Positions 20,304-28,877 of a stretch of 64,000 bases of DNA are shown here, in pieces (the first letter of the stretch is position 1; every line of letters starts with the position of its first letter). A program made the translations under genes and the position numbers. The notes under the pieces are model-generated. The model saw only the letters and a list, made by a program, of their open reading frames with translations, was not told where the DNA came from and made no database searches. Source of the stretch: Streptomyces spiroverticillatus (GTDB lineage Bacteria; Actinomycetota; Actinomycetes; Streptomycetales; Streptomycetaceae); the NCBI GenBank assembly GCA_014650415.1, contig BMUX01000003.1, positions 434,001 through 498,000 of the forward strand, in the 5' to 3' direction.

Positions 20304-21062
20304 CTACCTCAGCTCCGCCGGAGGCGTCCGCTTGGCGTTCACCCGCTCCGTGCGCTCCAGCTCGCCCCACACGATGTAGCGGTACTTCGACGTGAACACC
20401 GGCGTGCACGTCGTCAGCGTGATGTAGCGGCCCGGCTTGGTCCTGCCGGACTCCCTCGGGATCGGGTCCAGCACCTTCACGTTGTACTTCGAGGTCTCCG
20501 GCAGGGAGGCGAACACCTTGTAGACGTACCAGGTGTCCTTCGTCTCGAAGACGATCGAGTCGCCTTCCTTCAGCTTGTCGATGTTGTGGAACTTCGCCCC
20601 GTGCCCGTCCCGGTGCGCGGCCAGCGAGAAGTTGCCCTGCCTGTCCGACGGCATGGCGGCCTTGACCGGGTCCGTGTAGTAGCCGGCGACACCCGCGTTG
20701 AGGGCCTTGGTGCTGGTGCCCTTGCGGACGAGCACCTCGCCGTTCTTCATCGCGGGCACGTGCAGGAAGCCGAGCCCGCCCTTTATGTCGATCTCGCCGG
20801 GCGCGGTGCTCTCCCACTGCTGGCGCACGTCGTCGCCCTGCTTGCCCGCCTCCCGGTCGGCCAGGACGTTCGTCCACCACAGCGAGTACGCCACGAAGAG
20901 CCCGAGCACCAGCCCCGCGGTGATCAGCAGCTCGCCGAAGACACTGATCGCCCCCGCGATGCGCCCGCGCGCCCCCGAGGTCCGCGGTGGCGCGGACTCC
21001 TTCGCCCGCTCGTCCTGCTCGGTACTCGCTGCCACCGCACCCGTCCCTCGTGTCCTGGTCAC
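20304..21062 (-). CDS. Class E sortase (first of three)
   Basis: 252 aa. One N-terminal TM (about 39-61) anchors an extracellular sortase domain. The catalytic triad is visible as H150 (AAHRDGHG), C219 in the TLTTC motif and R228 (KYRYIVWG). Class E sortases in Streptomyces cut LAxTG-type signals and attach proteins such as long chaplins to peptidoglycan. The GTG start at 21062 lies 40 bp downstream of the next sortase gene's stop. Most C-terminal gene of the minus-strand cluster, ending against pknB. Confidence 0.92.
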   Translation of the reverse strand: MTRTRGTGAVAASTEQDERAKESAPPRTSGARGRIAGAISVFGELLITAGLVLGLFVAYSLWWTNVLADREAGKQGDDVRQQWESTAPGEIDIKGGLGFLHVPAMKNGEVLVRKGTSTKALNAGVAGYYTDPVKAAMPSDRQGNFSLAAHRDGHGAKFHNIDKLKEGDSIVFETKDTWYVYKVFASLPETSKYNVKVLDPIPRESGRTKPGRYITLTTCTPVFTSKYRYIVWGELERTERVNAKRTPPAELR

Positions 21063-21102
21063 CGGCGTCGCCGGCCCCCGGCGGCCGCGTGCAGCCGCTC
21101 CG

Positions 21103-22383
21103 TCAGCCTCCGAGCGCCGACGGCATGCCCTTGCTCCGGGGGCGCTCCTCGACCATCTTGCCCCAGACGATCAGCCGGTACGTGCTGGTGAATTCCGGGG
21201 TGCACGTCGTCAGCGTGATGTACCGGCCGGGCTTGGTGAAACCGGAACCCGGCGGCACCGGCTGGATGACTCCCACGTTCGACGGCGAGGTCTGCGGCAG
21301 CGCCGACGTCATCTCGTACGTGTAGAAGGTGTCCTGCGTCTCCACGACGATCTTGTCGCCCTTGACCAGCTTGTTCACGTAGCGGAACGGCTCGCCGTGC
21401 GTGTTGCGGTGACCCGCCACCGCGAAGTTGCCCTGCTTGTCGCCGGGCATCGCCGTCTTCAGCCCGCCGTCCGCGTAGTGGCCGACCATGCCCCGGTCCA
21501 GCACCTTGTGCTTGTCGATGCCCTCGGCGACCGGCACCTTCACGTCCAGCTTCGGGATGTGCATGATCGCGAAGCCCTGCCCCGGCTCGAACGCCCCGGC
21601 CGGCTTCGCCCCGTCCTGCTTCGCCTTCTCCCAGCCGTCCTGGAGACTGTGCGCCGCCCCGTCGGCCTGCATACCGGCCCGGACGTTGGTCCACCACAGC
21701 TGGTACGTCACGAACAGCAGCATCACGACGCCGAAGGTGATGAACAGCTCCCCGACGAACCGGCTGACGACGACACCGGTGCTCTCCTTGCCCGCCGGTG
21801 CACGCCCCTTCGCACTCCTGCGGCGCTCCGCCCGGCCCCCCGTGGACACCGGTGCGAACTCCGGCTCCGGCTCGGCTATTCGGTGCTGCGGCGGCTCGTA
21901 CGCAGCGGGCTCGGGCATGTACTGCTGCTGCGGCTGGGGCACGTGCGCCTGCGGCTGGGCCACATACGCCTGCTGCTGCGGTACGTACGTCTCCTGCTGC
22001 GGCGGCACATAAGCGGCCGGCTCCTGCGGCGCATACAGGGCTTCCTGCGGCTGCGCGTACGAAGCAGCCTGCTGCTGCTCCCCGTACCAGTCGCGCCGGT
22101 ACCCCTGCGGGTCGTACCACTCCTGCTGCGGAGCCTGGTGGCCGCTGTACGCCCCGTGGGCGCCCTCGGAGCCCCCGCCGGGCTCCTGGACCCAGCCCGG
22201 CTGCTGCGCGCCCGGCAGCGGATCGTTCAGCGGGTCCGCGAGGCGGTCCACCGCCGCGCCGAGATCACCCTGCGCCCCGTACACCTGCTGCTGCGGGGCG
22301 TACCCGTCCCCGTAGGCATGGCCGTAGCCCTCCTGGGGAACGCCGTACCCCGCCGCGTCGTGCTCGGGACGCAGTGCCGTCAC
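21103..22383 (-). CDS. Class E sortase with long Gln/Tyr-rich cytoplasmic N terminus
   Basis: 426 aa. Residues 1-200 are a low-complexity cytoplasmic extension rich in Q, Y, P and A (runs such as QQQAYVAQPQAHVPQPQQQY), unusual for a sortase. TM at about 206-229, then the sortase domain with H325 (VAGHRNTHG), C394 (TLTTC) and R403 (TYRLIVWG). The ATG overlaps the stop of the amidotransferase gene by 4 bp, so it is coupled to it. The extension could be a localisation or protein-interaction region. Confidence 0.92.
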   Translation of the reverse strand: MTALRPEHDAAGYGVPQEGYGHAYGDGYAPQQQVYGAQGDLGAAVDRLADPLNDPLPGAQQPGWVQEPGGGSEGAHGAYSGHQAPQQEWYDPQGYRRDWYGEQQQAASYAQPQEALYAPQEPAAYVPPQQETYVPQQQAYVAQPQAHVPQPQQQYMPEPAAYEPPQHRIAEPEPEFAPVSTGGRAERRRSAKGRAPAGKESTGVVVSRFVGELFITFGVVMLLFVTYQLWWTNVRAGMQADGAAHSLQDGWEKAKQDGAKPAGAFEPGQGFAIMHIPKLDVKVPVAEGIDKHKVLDRGMVGHYADGGLKTAMPGDKQGNFAVAGHRNTHGEPFRYVNKLVKGDKIVVETQDTFYTYEMTSALPQTSPSNVGVIQPVPPGSGFTKPGRYITLTTCTPEFTSTYRLIVWGKMVEERPRSKGMPSALGG

Positions 22384-23024
22384 GCGAGCGCCTTGGCCGC
22401 ACCCACCACCGGTGCCAACCCGGCCGACCGCGCCACCGCCTCCGTGTCACCGCACTGCACCAGCCAGTTGGCCAGCATCAGGTGACCCCACTCGGTGAGC
22501 ACCGACTCCGGATGGAACTGCACGCCCTCGACCGGCAGGTCACGGTGGCGCAGCCCCATCACGATGCCGTCGGCGGTCCGCGCGGTCACCTCCAGCTCCG
22601 CCGGAACCGACTGAGGCTCCGCCGCCAGGGAGTGGTAACGCGTCGCGGTGAACGGCGACGGCAGCCCGGCGAACACGCCCGCACCCTCGTGCAGCACCGG
22701 CGACGTCTTGCCGTGCAGCAGCTCCGGCGCCCGGCCGACCACACCGCCGTACGCCACCGCCATCGACTGCATGCCCAGGCACACCCCGAACACCGGGATC
22801 CCGTTGTCCGCACAGTGCTTCACCATGTCGATGCAGACGCCCGCCTGCTCCGGAGCGCCCGGCCCCGGTGACAGCAGCACGCCGTCGAACCCGTCCTGGG
22901 CGTGGCTCAGCTCCACCTCGTCGTTGCGCAGCACCTCGCACTCGGCGCCCAGCTGGTACAGGTACTGGACCAGGTTGAAGACGAAGCTGTCGTAGTTGTC
23001 GACGACCAGAATGCGCGCGCTCAT
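22380..23024 (-). CDS. pabA: Aminodeoxychorismate/anthranilate synthase component II (PabA/TrpG)
   Basis: 214-aa class I glutamine amidotransferase that supplies ammonia to chorismate for p-aminobenzoate or anthranilate. Nucleophile C82 in FGVCLGMQS, with H171 and E173 in VQFHPES, completes the triad; the LSPGPG and ILVVDNYDSFVFNLVQY motifs are typical. The synthase subunit (component I) is not in the window. The mycobacterial origin region carries the equivalent gene (trpG) next to pknB, so synteny does not decide between PabA and TrpG. Overlaps genes on both sides by 3-4 bp. Confidence 0.9.
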   Translation of the reverse strand: MSARILVVDNYDSFVFNLVQYLYQLGAECEVLRNDEVELSHAQDGFDGVLLSPGPGAPEQAGVCIDMVKHCADNGIPVFGVCLGMQSMAVAYGGVVGRAPELLHGKTSPVLHEGAGVFAGLPSPFTATRYHSLAAEPQSVPAELEVTARTADGIVMGLRHRDLPVEGVQFHPESVLTEWGHLMLANWLVQCGDTEAVARSAGLAPVVGAAKALA

Positions 23025-23200
23025 GAGGTGTTCGACCCGTTCTTTCCGTCGACCGTCACATCACCGAACGGCAGCAGGGGCTCCGCCCACGGGAACACGT
23101 ACTGGAAGAGCACGTACACCACCGCCAGGACCAGCACGATCGAGATCAGCGCCCGCACCCATGTGTTGCCCGGCAGATGCCGCCAGATCCAGCCGTACAT
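23021..23200 (-). CDS. Small membrane protein, 59 aa
   Basis: ATG 23200 opens a 59-codon frame beginning MYGWIWRHLPGNTWVRALIS. One hydrophobic helix (about 17-40, ISIVLVLAVVYVLFQYVFPW) is followed by a short polar tail ending NGSNTS. The TGA overlaps the pabA ATG (TCATGA), so translation is coupled. GAAGGGACAGC lies before the ATG. Sandwiched between sortase and pabA genes; function unknown, possibly a sortase or wall-associated accessory. Confidence 0.8.
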   Translation of the reverse strand: MYGWIWRHLPGNTWVRALISIVLVLAVVYVLFQYVFPWAEPLLPFGDVTVDGKNGSNTS

Positions 23201-23278
23201 GCTGTCCCTTCCCGTTCGGTGGTCACCAGACTAAAGGGCGGGGGCAAGCAACAGGGGGCGCCCGTCCAAAGCGGGGAC

Positions 23279-23995
23279 TCAGCCTTCCAGAGCCGTGGGC
23301 CTGCCTTTGCCGACCGGTTGCGTGGCGTCCAGGTGCGCCCAGACGATCAGCCGGTGGCTGCTGCCCCACTCCGGGTCGCAGGTGGTGAGCGTCAGATAGC
23401 GGCCGGGCCCGTCGAACCCGGCCTTGCGCGGCACCGGGTCGACGACACCCACGTCGCTGGGGACGGTGAGGTACGGCTTCTTCTCGATGCGGTACGTGAA
23501 CCAGGTCGTCCCGTCGTTCACCACCACCGCGTCCCCGCGCCGCAGCTCGGGGAAGTCCTTGAAGGGGTCGCCGTACGTCCTGCGGTGCCCGGCGACGGCG
23601 AAGTTTCCGGTCTCGCCCAGGCGGGCGGTGCCCGCGTAGTGGCCCAGGCCCTTCTTCAGGGTGCCGGTGCCGGTGCCCTCAAGGACCGGCCAGTCCCACT
23701 TCCTGCCGAAGCGGGGCACGTACATCACGGCGAAGGGCTTGCCGTCCTCGTAGGCGGGTCCGGTGGGCTCCGTGCCCTGTCCGGTCGCCCCTGTGACAGC
23801 GGGCGCCGGCGCTGGTGCGAGGGAACGCTGCGCCCACTGCCGCTCCAGTGTGTCGATCTGGCCCGCGGAGGCGCCGTCGGCCTGCACACCGGTCCAGAAG
23901 AGCACGTACACGACGAACAGGACGATGAGCGCGCCCGCGGTGATGCAGAGTTCGCTGAACGTCCTCACGACCAGTCGCACCGACCCCACCGACAC
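23279..23995 (-). CDS. Class E sortase (third)
   Basis: 238 aa. N-terminal TM (about 13-35), then a sortase domain with H137 (VAGHRRTYG), C206 (LTLTTCDP) and R215 (SHRLIVWA). It has a Pro/Ala/Thr linker (about 58-80) between the membrane and catalytic domains. More diverged from the other two than they are from each other (DPEWGSSHR replaces TPxFTSxYR), which suggests a different substrate. Confidence 0.9.
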   Translation of the reverse strand: MSVGSVRLVVRTFSELCITAGALIVLFVVYVLFWTGVQADGASAGQIDTLERQWAQRSLAPAPAPAVTGATGQGTEPTGPAYEDGKPFAVMYVPRFGRKWDWPVLEGTGTGTLKKGLGHYAGTARLGETGNFAVAGHRRTYGDPFKDFPELRRGDAVVVNDGTTWFTYRIEKKPYLTVPSDVGVVDPVPRKAGFDGPGRYLTLTTCDPEWGSSHRLIVWAHLDATQPVGKGRPTALEG

Positions 23996-24019
23996 CGGGG
24001 CAGCCCCCCTCCCGAGCCC

Positions 24020-24832
24020 CTACGGCTGTTGCACGGGCTTCGCGTAGTGGAGATCCACTGTGCCCGAGTAACCGGGGAGAGTCACCGTCTCGTGCTCGTC
24101 GACTTTCCATCCGAGTCCGTACGCCTTGACGTACAGCTGGTAGTTCTGGAGCGCCGGGGAGGCGGCGAGGGACTGCTTGAGGCGGCCGCGGTCACCCACC
24201 GCGGTGACGGTGTACGGAGGCGAGTAGACGCGGCCCTGGAGGATCAGGGTGTTGCCGACGCAGCGCACCGCGCTGGTGGAGATGAGGCGCTGGTCCATGA
24301 CCTGGATGCCGCGGGCGCCGCCCTCCCACAGGGCGTTGACGACGGCCTGGAGGTCCTGCTGGTGGATGACCAGGTCGTTGGGGTGCGGCTTGGGGTAGCC
24401 GGGGTTGGCGGTGGCACCGGGCGGGGCGTCGTTGAGGGTGACCGTGACGGCGCCGCCGGCCAGTTTCTTCGTCCCCGCCGCCTTCTCCAGCACACCCAGC
24501 TTGGCGTCCTCGGCCTGGGTGCTGCCGTCGTCGCGGCGGGCGAGGGCGTCGACCTCGCCGCGCACCACGGCGGTGGACTTCTCCAGTTCCTTGTTCTTGT
24601 CGCTGCGCTGGCGGGTGAGGTCGGAGAGCTTCAGCAGGGAGTCGTCCGAGCGGATGTTGGTGCCCTTGGCCGTGTTGAAGCTGGTGACGAAGATGAGCCC
24701 GGCGAGGGCGAACACGGCGGCGGTCAGCAGGCGCACGGGACGCAGCCCCGGACGTCGTACAGGCGGCCGGTCGGTGTCCCTCTCCGGCGGCCGATCCGTG
24801 GACTGCTCCGGAGAGTCGGCAGAATTGCTCAT
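24020..24832 (-). CDS. DUF881 membrane-anchored protein
   Basis: 270 aa. A basic/Pro cytoplasmic N terminus, one TM (about 32-52, LLTAAVFALAGLIFVTSFNTA), a coiled-coil-like segment (LLKLSDLTRQRSDKNKELEKS) and the DUF881 core with VHQQDLQAVVNALWEGGARGIQVMDQRL and CVGNTLILQGRVYSPPYTVTAVGD. The conserved position beside crgA matches Rv0012 in mycobacteria. No biochemical function known; probably envelope or division related. Divergent from crgA. Confidence 0.88.
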   Translation of the reverse strand: MSNSADSPEQSTDRPPERDTDRPPVRRPGLRPVRLLTAAVFALAGLIFVTSFNTAKGTNIRSDDSLLKLSDLTRQRSDKNKELEKSTAVVRGEVDALARRDDGSTQAEDAKLGVLEKAAGTKKLAGGAVTVTLNDAPPGATANPGYPKPHPNDLVIHQQDLQAVVNALWEGGARGIQVMDQRLISTSAVRCVGNTLILQGRVYSPPYTVTAVGDRGRLKQSLAASPALQNYQLYVKAYGLGWKVDEHETVTLPGYSGTVDLHYAKPVQQP

Positions 24833-24979
24833 ACCCTTATCTCCTTCGACGCCGCGGAAGCACTACGCTAACGGACGCCCGGGGGAGGCCGTGTTTCCCC
24901 TGCTGGCTCCCGTCTGCCCCTTGGCGTCACGCCACAGTTCTCTGCGCGGTAACGCAGCGCATCGACAGGAGAGTCCCTC

Positions 24980-25237
24980 GTGCCGAAGTCACGTATCCGC
25001 AAGAAGGCCGATTTCACGCCTCCGCCCGCCGCGAAGAAGGCGACGGCGATCAAGCTGACCAGCCGCAGCTGGGTCGCGCCGGTGATGCTGGCGCTGTTCC
25101 TGATCGGGCTCGCCTGGATCGTGCTGTTCTACGTGACCGAGGGCGACCTGCCGATCAAGAGCCTGGAGAACTGGAACATCGTGGTCGGCTTCGGCTTCAT
25201 CGCCGCCGGCTTCGGCGTCTCCACGCAGTGGAAGTAG
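24980..25237 (+). CDS. crgA: Cell division protein CrgA
   Basis: 85 aa with two membrane segments (about 33-52 and 65-81) after a basic N terminus [16 protein letters not shown]. CrgA coordinates FtsZ-dependent septation in Streptomyces and binds FtsZ, FtsI and FtsQ in mycobacteria. GTG 24980 was chosen for the conserved MPKSRxRKK start with AGGAGAG upstream. Confidence 0.95.
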   Translation: MPKSRIRKKADFTPPPAAKKATAIKLTSRSWVAPVMLALFLIGLAWIVLFYVTEGDLPIKSLENWNIVVGFGFIAAGFGVSTQWK

Positions 25238-25548
25238 GGGCCTGAGCGCGGGGCCGCGGCTGCACACCGGGGCCCCGTTCCACAAGCACTCCCCAGAACT
25301 GTCCACAGCGTTATCCACACCTGAGGAAAAGTTACGACGATCTGTGGATAACTCCCACGCTGTTGACGCCAGTGTGATCGCATCCTCACTCCGCACCCCC
25401 CTGACGCCCCTTGTCCTGGCCGGGAAAACCCAGCTCAGCGACGAGGGGCTCAGTTGTTCCCGCGTTTCCCCACAGCGTGCACAGCCGTCGCCACGCGCTG
25501 TGGACAACGTCCGAAGGGCCGGGCCGAAAGTCCGTTGCCCACAGCCGC
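25238..25548. other. Intergenic DnaA-box cluster between crgA and rhomboid gene
   Basis: This 311-bp spacer has DnaA-box-like 9-mers at 25276-25284 (CGTTCCACA), 25299-25307 (CTGTCCACA), 25311-25319 (TTATCCACA), 25343-25351 (TGTGGATAA) and 25499-25507 (TGTGGACAA). The last three are exact TTATCCACA or TTGTCCACA boxes. It lies about 22 kb from oriC between convergent genes, where promoters are not expected, so titration of DnaA is more likely than transcriptional control. Confidence 0.6.
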
Positions 25549-26466
25549 TCAGGCGATCAGCGTCGCCGTCCTGACCAGCACCGTCACCAGCACGGCGACG
25601 AACACCAGGCCGAAGGTCCCGGCCTGGACGAGGTTCCGCTTCTCCCGGGGCGCGTACACCAGGCCCAGCGCCAGCAGCAGGCCCCCGACGAGACCGCCGA
25701 TGTGCGCGGTCCACGAGATGCCCGGGACGCCGAAGGTGATGATCAGGTTGATCACCAGCAGGGCGATGACCGGCCGCATGTCGTACTTCATGCGCTTCAT
25801 CAGCACCGCGGTCGCACCGAACAGCCCGAAGATCGCTCCCGACGCGCCCAGCGACCCGGCGCCGGGCGCGGAGACCGCGTACGTCAGCGCACTGCCCGCG
25901 AGCCCGGACAGCAGGTACAGGGCGAGGTAGCGGGTGCGCCCCAGCGCCGCCTCCAGCGGTCCGCCGATCCACCACAGGCTGAGCATGTTGAAGGCGATGT
26001 GCCAGATCGCCTGGTGCAGGAACATCGAGGTGACCAGCCGGTACCACTCACCGGCCGCCACCCCTTCGAACATCGGGTACGGCGGCGGGGGCCAGGCGCC
26101 GACCAGGACGAGGTCGTTGATGATGCGCTCGCCGGTCTCCGGAATCAGGGTGAGCCCGAACACCAGCAGATTGATCGCGAGCAGAATCTTGGTGACCAGC
26201 CGCGGATCCCCGCCCCGCACCACACTGCCCACCACGTTCCGCGGCTGGTTCGCCCCCGGCGCGTGCCCGGTCCCCGAGCCGTCGCGCACGCAGTCCGGGC
26301 ACTGGAAGCCCACCGACGCGCTGACCATGCAGTCGGTACAGATCGGCTTCTCGCACCGGGTGCACCGGATGCCGGTCTCCCGGTCGGGATGCCGGTAGCA
26401 GTGCGCCACCGGCTCCTGCGCGTCGTCGGCGGGCTGCGGGTCCGGGCTCTTCGGCGGCTGCTCCAT
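25549..26466 (-). CDS. Rhomboid-family intramembrane serine protease
   Basis: About 305 aa. The N-terminal cytoplasmic region has a B-box-like cysteine/histidine cluster (CYRHPDRETGIRCTRCEKPICTDCM ... FQCPDC). Six or seven TMs follow with the catalytic Ser in GASGAIFGLFG and His in WTAHIGGLVGGLLLA. Cleaves membrane proteins within the bilayer; substrate unknown. Corresponds in position to the region near ppiA in mycobacteria. Starts at 26466, 26475 or 26481 are all possible, as none has a strong ribosome site. Confidence 0.9.
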   Translation of the reverse strand: MEQPPKSPDPQPADDAQEPVAHCYRHPDRETGIRCTRCEKPICTDCMVSASVGFQCPDCVRDGSGTGHAPGANQPRNVVGSVVRGGDPRLVTKILLAINLLVFGLTLIPETGERIINDLVLVGAWPPPPYPMFEGVAAGEWYRLVTSMFLHQAIWHIAFNMLSLWWIGGPLEAALGRTRYLALYLLSGLAGSALTYAVSAPGAGSLGASGAIFGLFGATAVLMKRMKYDMRPVIALLVINLIITFGVPGISWTAHIGGLVGGLLLALGLVYAPREKRNLVQAGTFGLVFVAVLVTVLVRTATLIA

Positions 26467-26555
26467 ACCGTCCATTGTCACGACTGCGCGCGGTGCCCGG
26501 CCACAACCTCAGCCACGACCTCTGCCACAACCACTGCCACGGCCTCGGCGCACAC

Positions 26556-27083
26556 TCATCGCTTCTCGACGACGACGGTCTCCACGACGACGTCCGTCAC
26601 GGGCCGCTCGGTGCGCGGATTGCGCTCGGCGCGGGCGATCGCGTCGACGACCCGCTTGCTCTTCTCGTCGGCGACCTCGCCGAAGATCGTGTGCTTGCGG
26701 TTGAGCATCACGGTCGGCTCGACGGTGATGAAGAACTGCGAGCCGTTGGTGCCGGGCCCGGCATTCGCCATGGCGAGCAGATACGGCTTGTTGAAGCTCA
26801 GCTCGGGGTGGAACTCGTCCGCGAACTCGTATCCGGGACCGCCCATCCCGTTCCCCAGCGGATCACCGCCCTGAATCATGAACCCGCTGATCACCCGGTG
26901 GAAGATCGTGCCGTCGTACAGCTTCGCGGTGGTCTTCTCACCCGTGCCCGGGTGCGTCCACTCGCGTTCGCCGCGGGCGAGCTCGACGAAGTTGCGGACC
27001 GTCTTGGGCGCGTGGTTCGGCAGCAGCCGGATGTCGATGTCGCCCTGGCTGGTCCTGAGAGTGGCGTAGAGCTGCTCGGCCAC
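26556..27083 (-). CDS. ppiA: Cyclophilin-type peptidyl-prolyl cis-trans isomerase
   Basis: 175 aa, cytoplasmic, no signal peptide. Catalytic-site motifs FHRVISGFMIQGGDPLG and NGSQFFITVEP, plus the cyclophilin closing segment KHTIFGEV, are intact. Accelerates proline isomerisation in protein folding. GTG 27083 was chosen for a strong GGAGGAG ribosome site. Same conserved place as ppiA in mycobacteria. Confidence 0.95.
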   Translation of the reverse strand: MAEQLYATLRTSQGDIDIRLLPNHAPKTVRNFVELARGEREWTHPGTGEKTTAKLYDGTIFHRVISGFMIQGGDPLGNGMGGPGYEFADEFHPELSFNKPYLLAMANAGPGTNGSQFFITVEPTVMLNRKHTIFGEVADEKSKRVVDAIARAERNPRTERPVTDVVVETVVVEKR

Positions 27084-27427
27084 GGGTCTCCTCCGCGTGT
27101 GTCCTGGTGGGCCCGCTGTGTCGCTCCAGCCGGGCGTGCGTCGAATCCTCGCACGCGGCACCTCCCACCGGCCCGGACCGGGCCCCTGCGACCGCTTGCC
27201 GACCGGCTTTCTTCGGACGAGTACGCCCGGAACCGGCGCGGCCGACCGAGAAGCGTGGCATTGTCGTCCGCAGTTCCCCTTGCACCGTATTTGCCCCACC
27301 GTCTCCGTTCATGACCGTTCATGACCCGGATGCCCTTCCGCACATGCCGGATATGGCTGTGCCGGGCATGATTTCGATTCGGGTGGAAAGGCGCATCGAC
27401 GAAGCGCCACCGAGGAGGAGGATTTCC

Positions 27428-28138
27428 GTGACCCGTAAGGACAGCGTGCGCCACGCGACCAGTACGGCGAAGGACAGCGTGCGACACGCCGCCGAAGTGG
27501 TGGCGCCCTACGCGGGCACGGCCAAGGACACGGCCGTGCACTACGCGCACGAAGCCCGCACCAAGATCGCCCCCCGGGTTTCGCAGGCCACCCTGCAGGC
27601 CGCCGAGCAGGCCCGCGCCCAGTACGGGGCGCACCTCGCCCCCCGTATCGAGCAGGCTCGTACCCATGTGCCGGCCCGGGTGGACGAAGCGGCCCACAAG
27701 GCGGCCGTACGTGCCAGGAAGGCGGCCAAGCAGGCCGCGGACTACGCGGCGCCGCGCGTCGAGCAGGCCGTCGCCGCGGCCCAGCCGGTGCGTGAGGAGG
27801 CGGCGGCCCGCAGCACGGCCGCGCTCGCCGCACTGCGCGGCCAGGTCTCCGCGAAGGAGGTCCAGAAGCTGGTGCGCAAGCACGAGCGCCGGGCCCGTTC
27901 GGGGCGGCTCGCCAAGCGCCTGACCGTACTGGGGCTGCTGGCCGGTGGCGCGTTCGCCGCCTGGAAGTGGTGGGACAAGCAGGCCAACCCGGACTGGCTG
28001 GTCGAGCCCCCGGCCGCCACCGAGGTCCACGACCGCACCCCGCTGACCTCGGTCGACAGCAACGGCAAGGCCGTGCTCGACCCCGAGGTCGAGGCCAAGC
28101 AGGCCGAGGCGGAGGCCGCGGACCCCGAGGACCGCTGA
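27428..28138 (+). CDS. DUF5324 family protein
   Basis: 236 aa, Ala/Lys/Arg-rich and helical. The N-terminal half has apolipophorin/LEA-like heptads (TRKDSVRHATSTAKDSVRHAAEVVAPYAG, with repeats of DSVRHA). A single TM (about 163-178, LTVLGLLAGGAFAAWKWW) precedes an acidic tail. Found only in Streptomyces-type genomes as far as I know; function unknown. GTG 27428 has a GAGGAGGAGG ribosome site. Convergent with the response regulator gene. Confidence 0.75.
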   Translation: MTRKDSVRHATSTAKDSVRHAAEVVAPYAGTAKDTAVHYAHEARTKIAPRVSQATLQAAEQARAQYGAHLAPRIEQARTHVPARVDEAAHKAAVRARKAAKQAADYAAPRVEQAVAAAQPVREEAAARSTAALAALRGQVSAKEVQKLVRKHERRARSGRLAKRLTVLGLLAGGAFAAWKWWDKQANPDWLVEPPAATEVHDRTPLTSVDSNGKAVLDPEVEAKQAEAEAADPEDR

Positions 28139-28163
28139 CCCCACCTCATACGCACGACCTGGC

Positions 28164-28207
28164 AAAGGTCCCCCCGACCTGCGGTTTCGCAGATCAGGGG
28201 GACCTTT
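28164..28207. terminator. Bidirectional rho-independent terminator
   Basis: Arms AAAGGTCCCCC (28164-28174) and GGGGGACCTTT (28197-28207) form a perfect 11-bp stem with A and T flanks on both sides, between convergent genes. Confidence 0.85.
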
Positions 28208-28232
28208 TGCCGTTCTGCCCCGACCGGCCCGC

Positions 28233-28877
28233 TCAGGCGTTGAGATACGCCAGAACCGCGAGCACCCGACGGTTGCTGTCGCTCGACGCCGGCAGCAGAA
28301 GCTTGCTGAAGATGCTGGAGATGTGCTTGGCGGCGGCGCCCTCGGTGACGGTGAGCCGCTGGGCTATCGCCAGGTTCGAGCAGCCCTCGGCCATCAGCGA
28401 CAGCACCTCCCGCTCGCGCGCGCTGAGCGAGGCGAGCGGTTCGTCCCGGGCGTGGCTCGTCATCAGCTGGGCGACGACGGCCGGGTCCATGGCCGTGCCG
28501 CCGGCCGCCACCCGTCGCACGGAGTCGATGAACTGCTCGTCGTCCAGGACGCTGTCCTTCAGCAGATAGCCGATCCCGCCGGTGCCGTCGGCCAGCAGCT
28601 CACGGGCGTACATCTGCTCGACGTGCTGGGACAGGACGAGGATCGGCAGGCCCGGCTGCTCGCGGCGGGCCCGCAGGGCGGCCTCGAGGCCCTCGGTGGT
28701 GAAGGTGGGCGGAAGCCGTACGTCGACGACGGCCACGTCGGGGCGGTGCTCGGCGAGCGCGGCGGCGAGGTCCGTGCCGTTGTCCACAGCGGCGACGACT
28801 TCGAAGCCGTAATCCTCGAACAGCTGGACGATCCCCTGTCTCAGGAGGAAGAGGTCTTCTGCGAGGACAACGCGCAC
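28233..28877 (-). CDS. NarL/LuxR-family response regulator
   Basis: 214 aa. Receiver domain (about 1-120) starts MRVVLAEDLFLLRQGI, phospho-acceptor Asp in VAVVDVRLP and conserved Lys in LLKDSV. The C-terminal LuxR HTH has LSAREREVLSLMAEGCSNLAIAQRLTVTEGAAAKHISSIFSKL. Partner of the histidine kinase overlapping it by 37 bp upstream. Likely controls the neighbouring ABC exporter. Confidence 0.93.
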   Translation of the reverse strand: MRVVLAEDLFLLRQGIVQLFEDYGFEVVAAVDNGTDLAAALAEHRPDVAVVDVRLPPTFTTEGLEAALRARREQPGLPILVLSQHVEQMYARELLADGTGGIGYLLKDSVLDDEQFIDSVRRVAAGGTAMDPAVVAQLMTSHARDEPLASLSAREREVLSLMAEGCSNLAIAQRLTVTEGAAAKHISSIFSKLLLPASSDSNRRVLAVLAYLNA

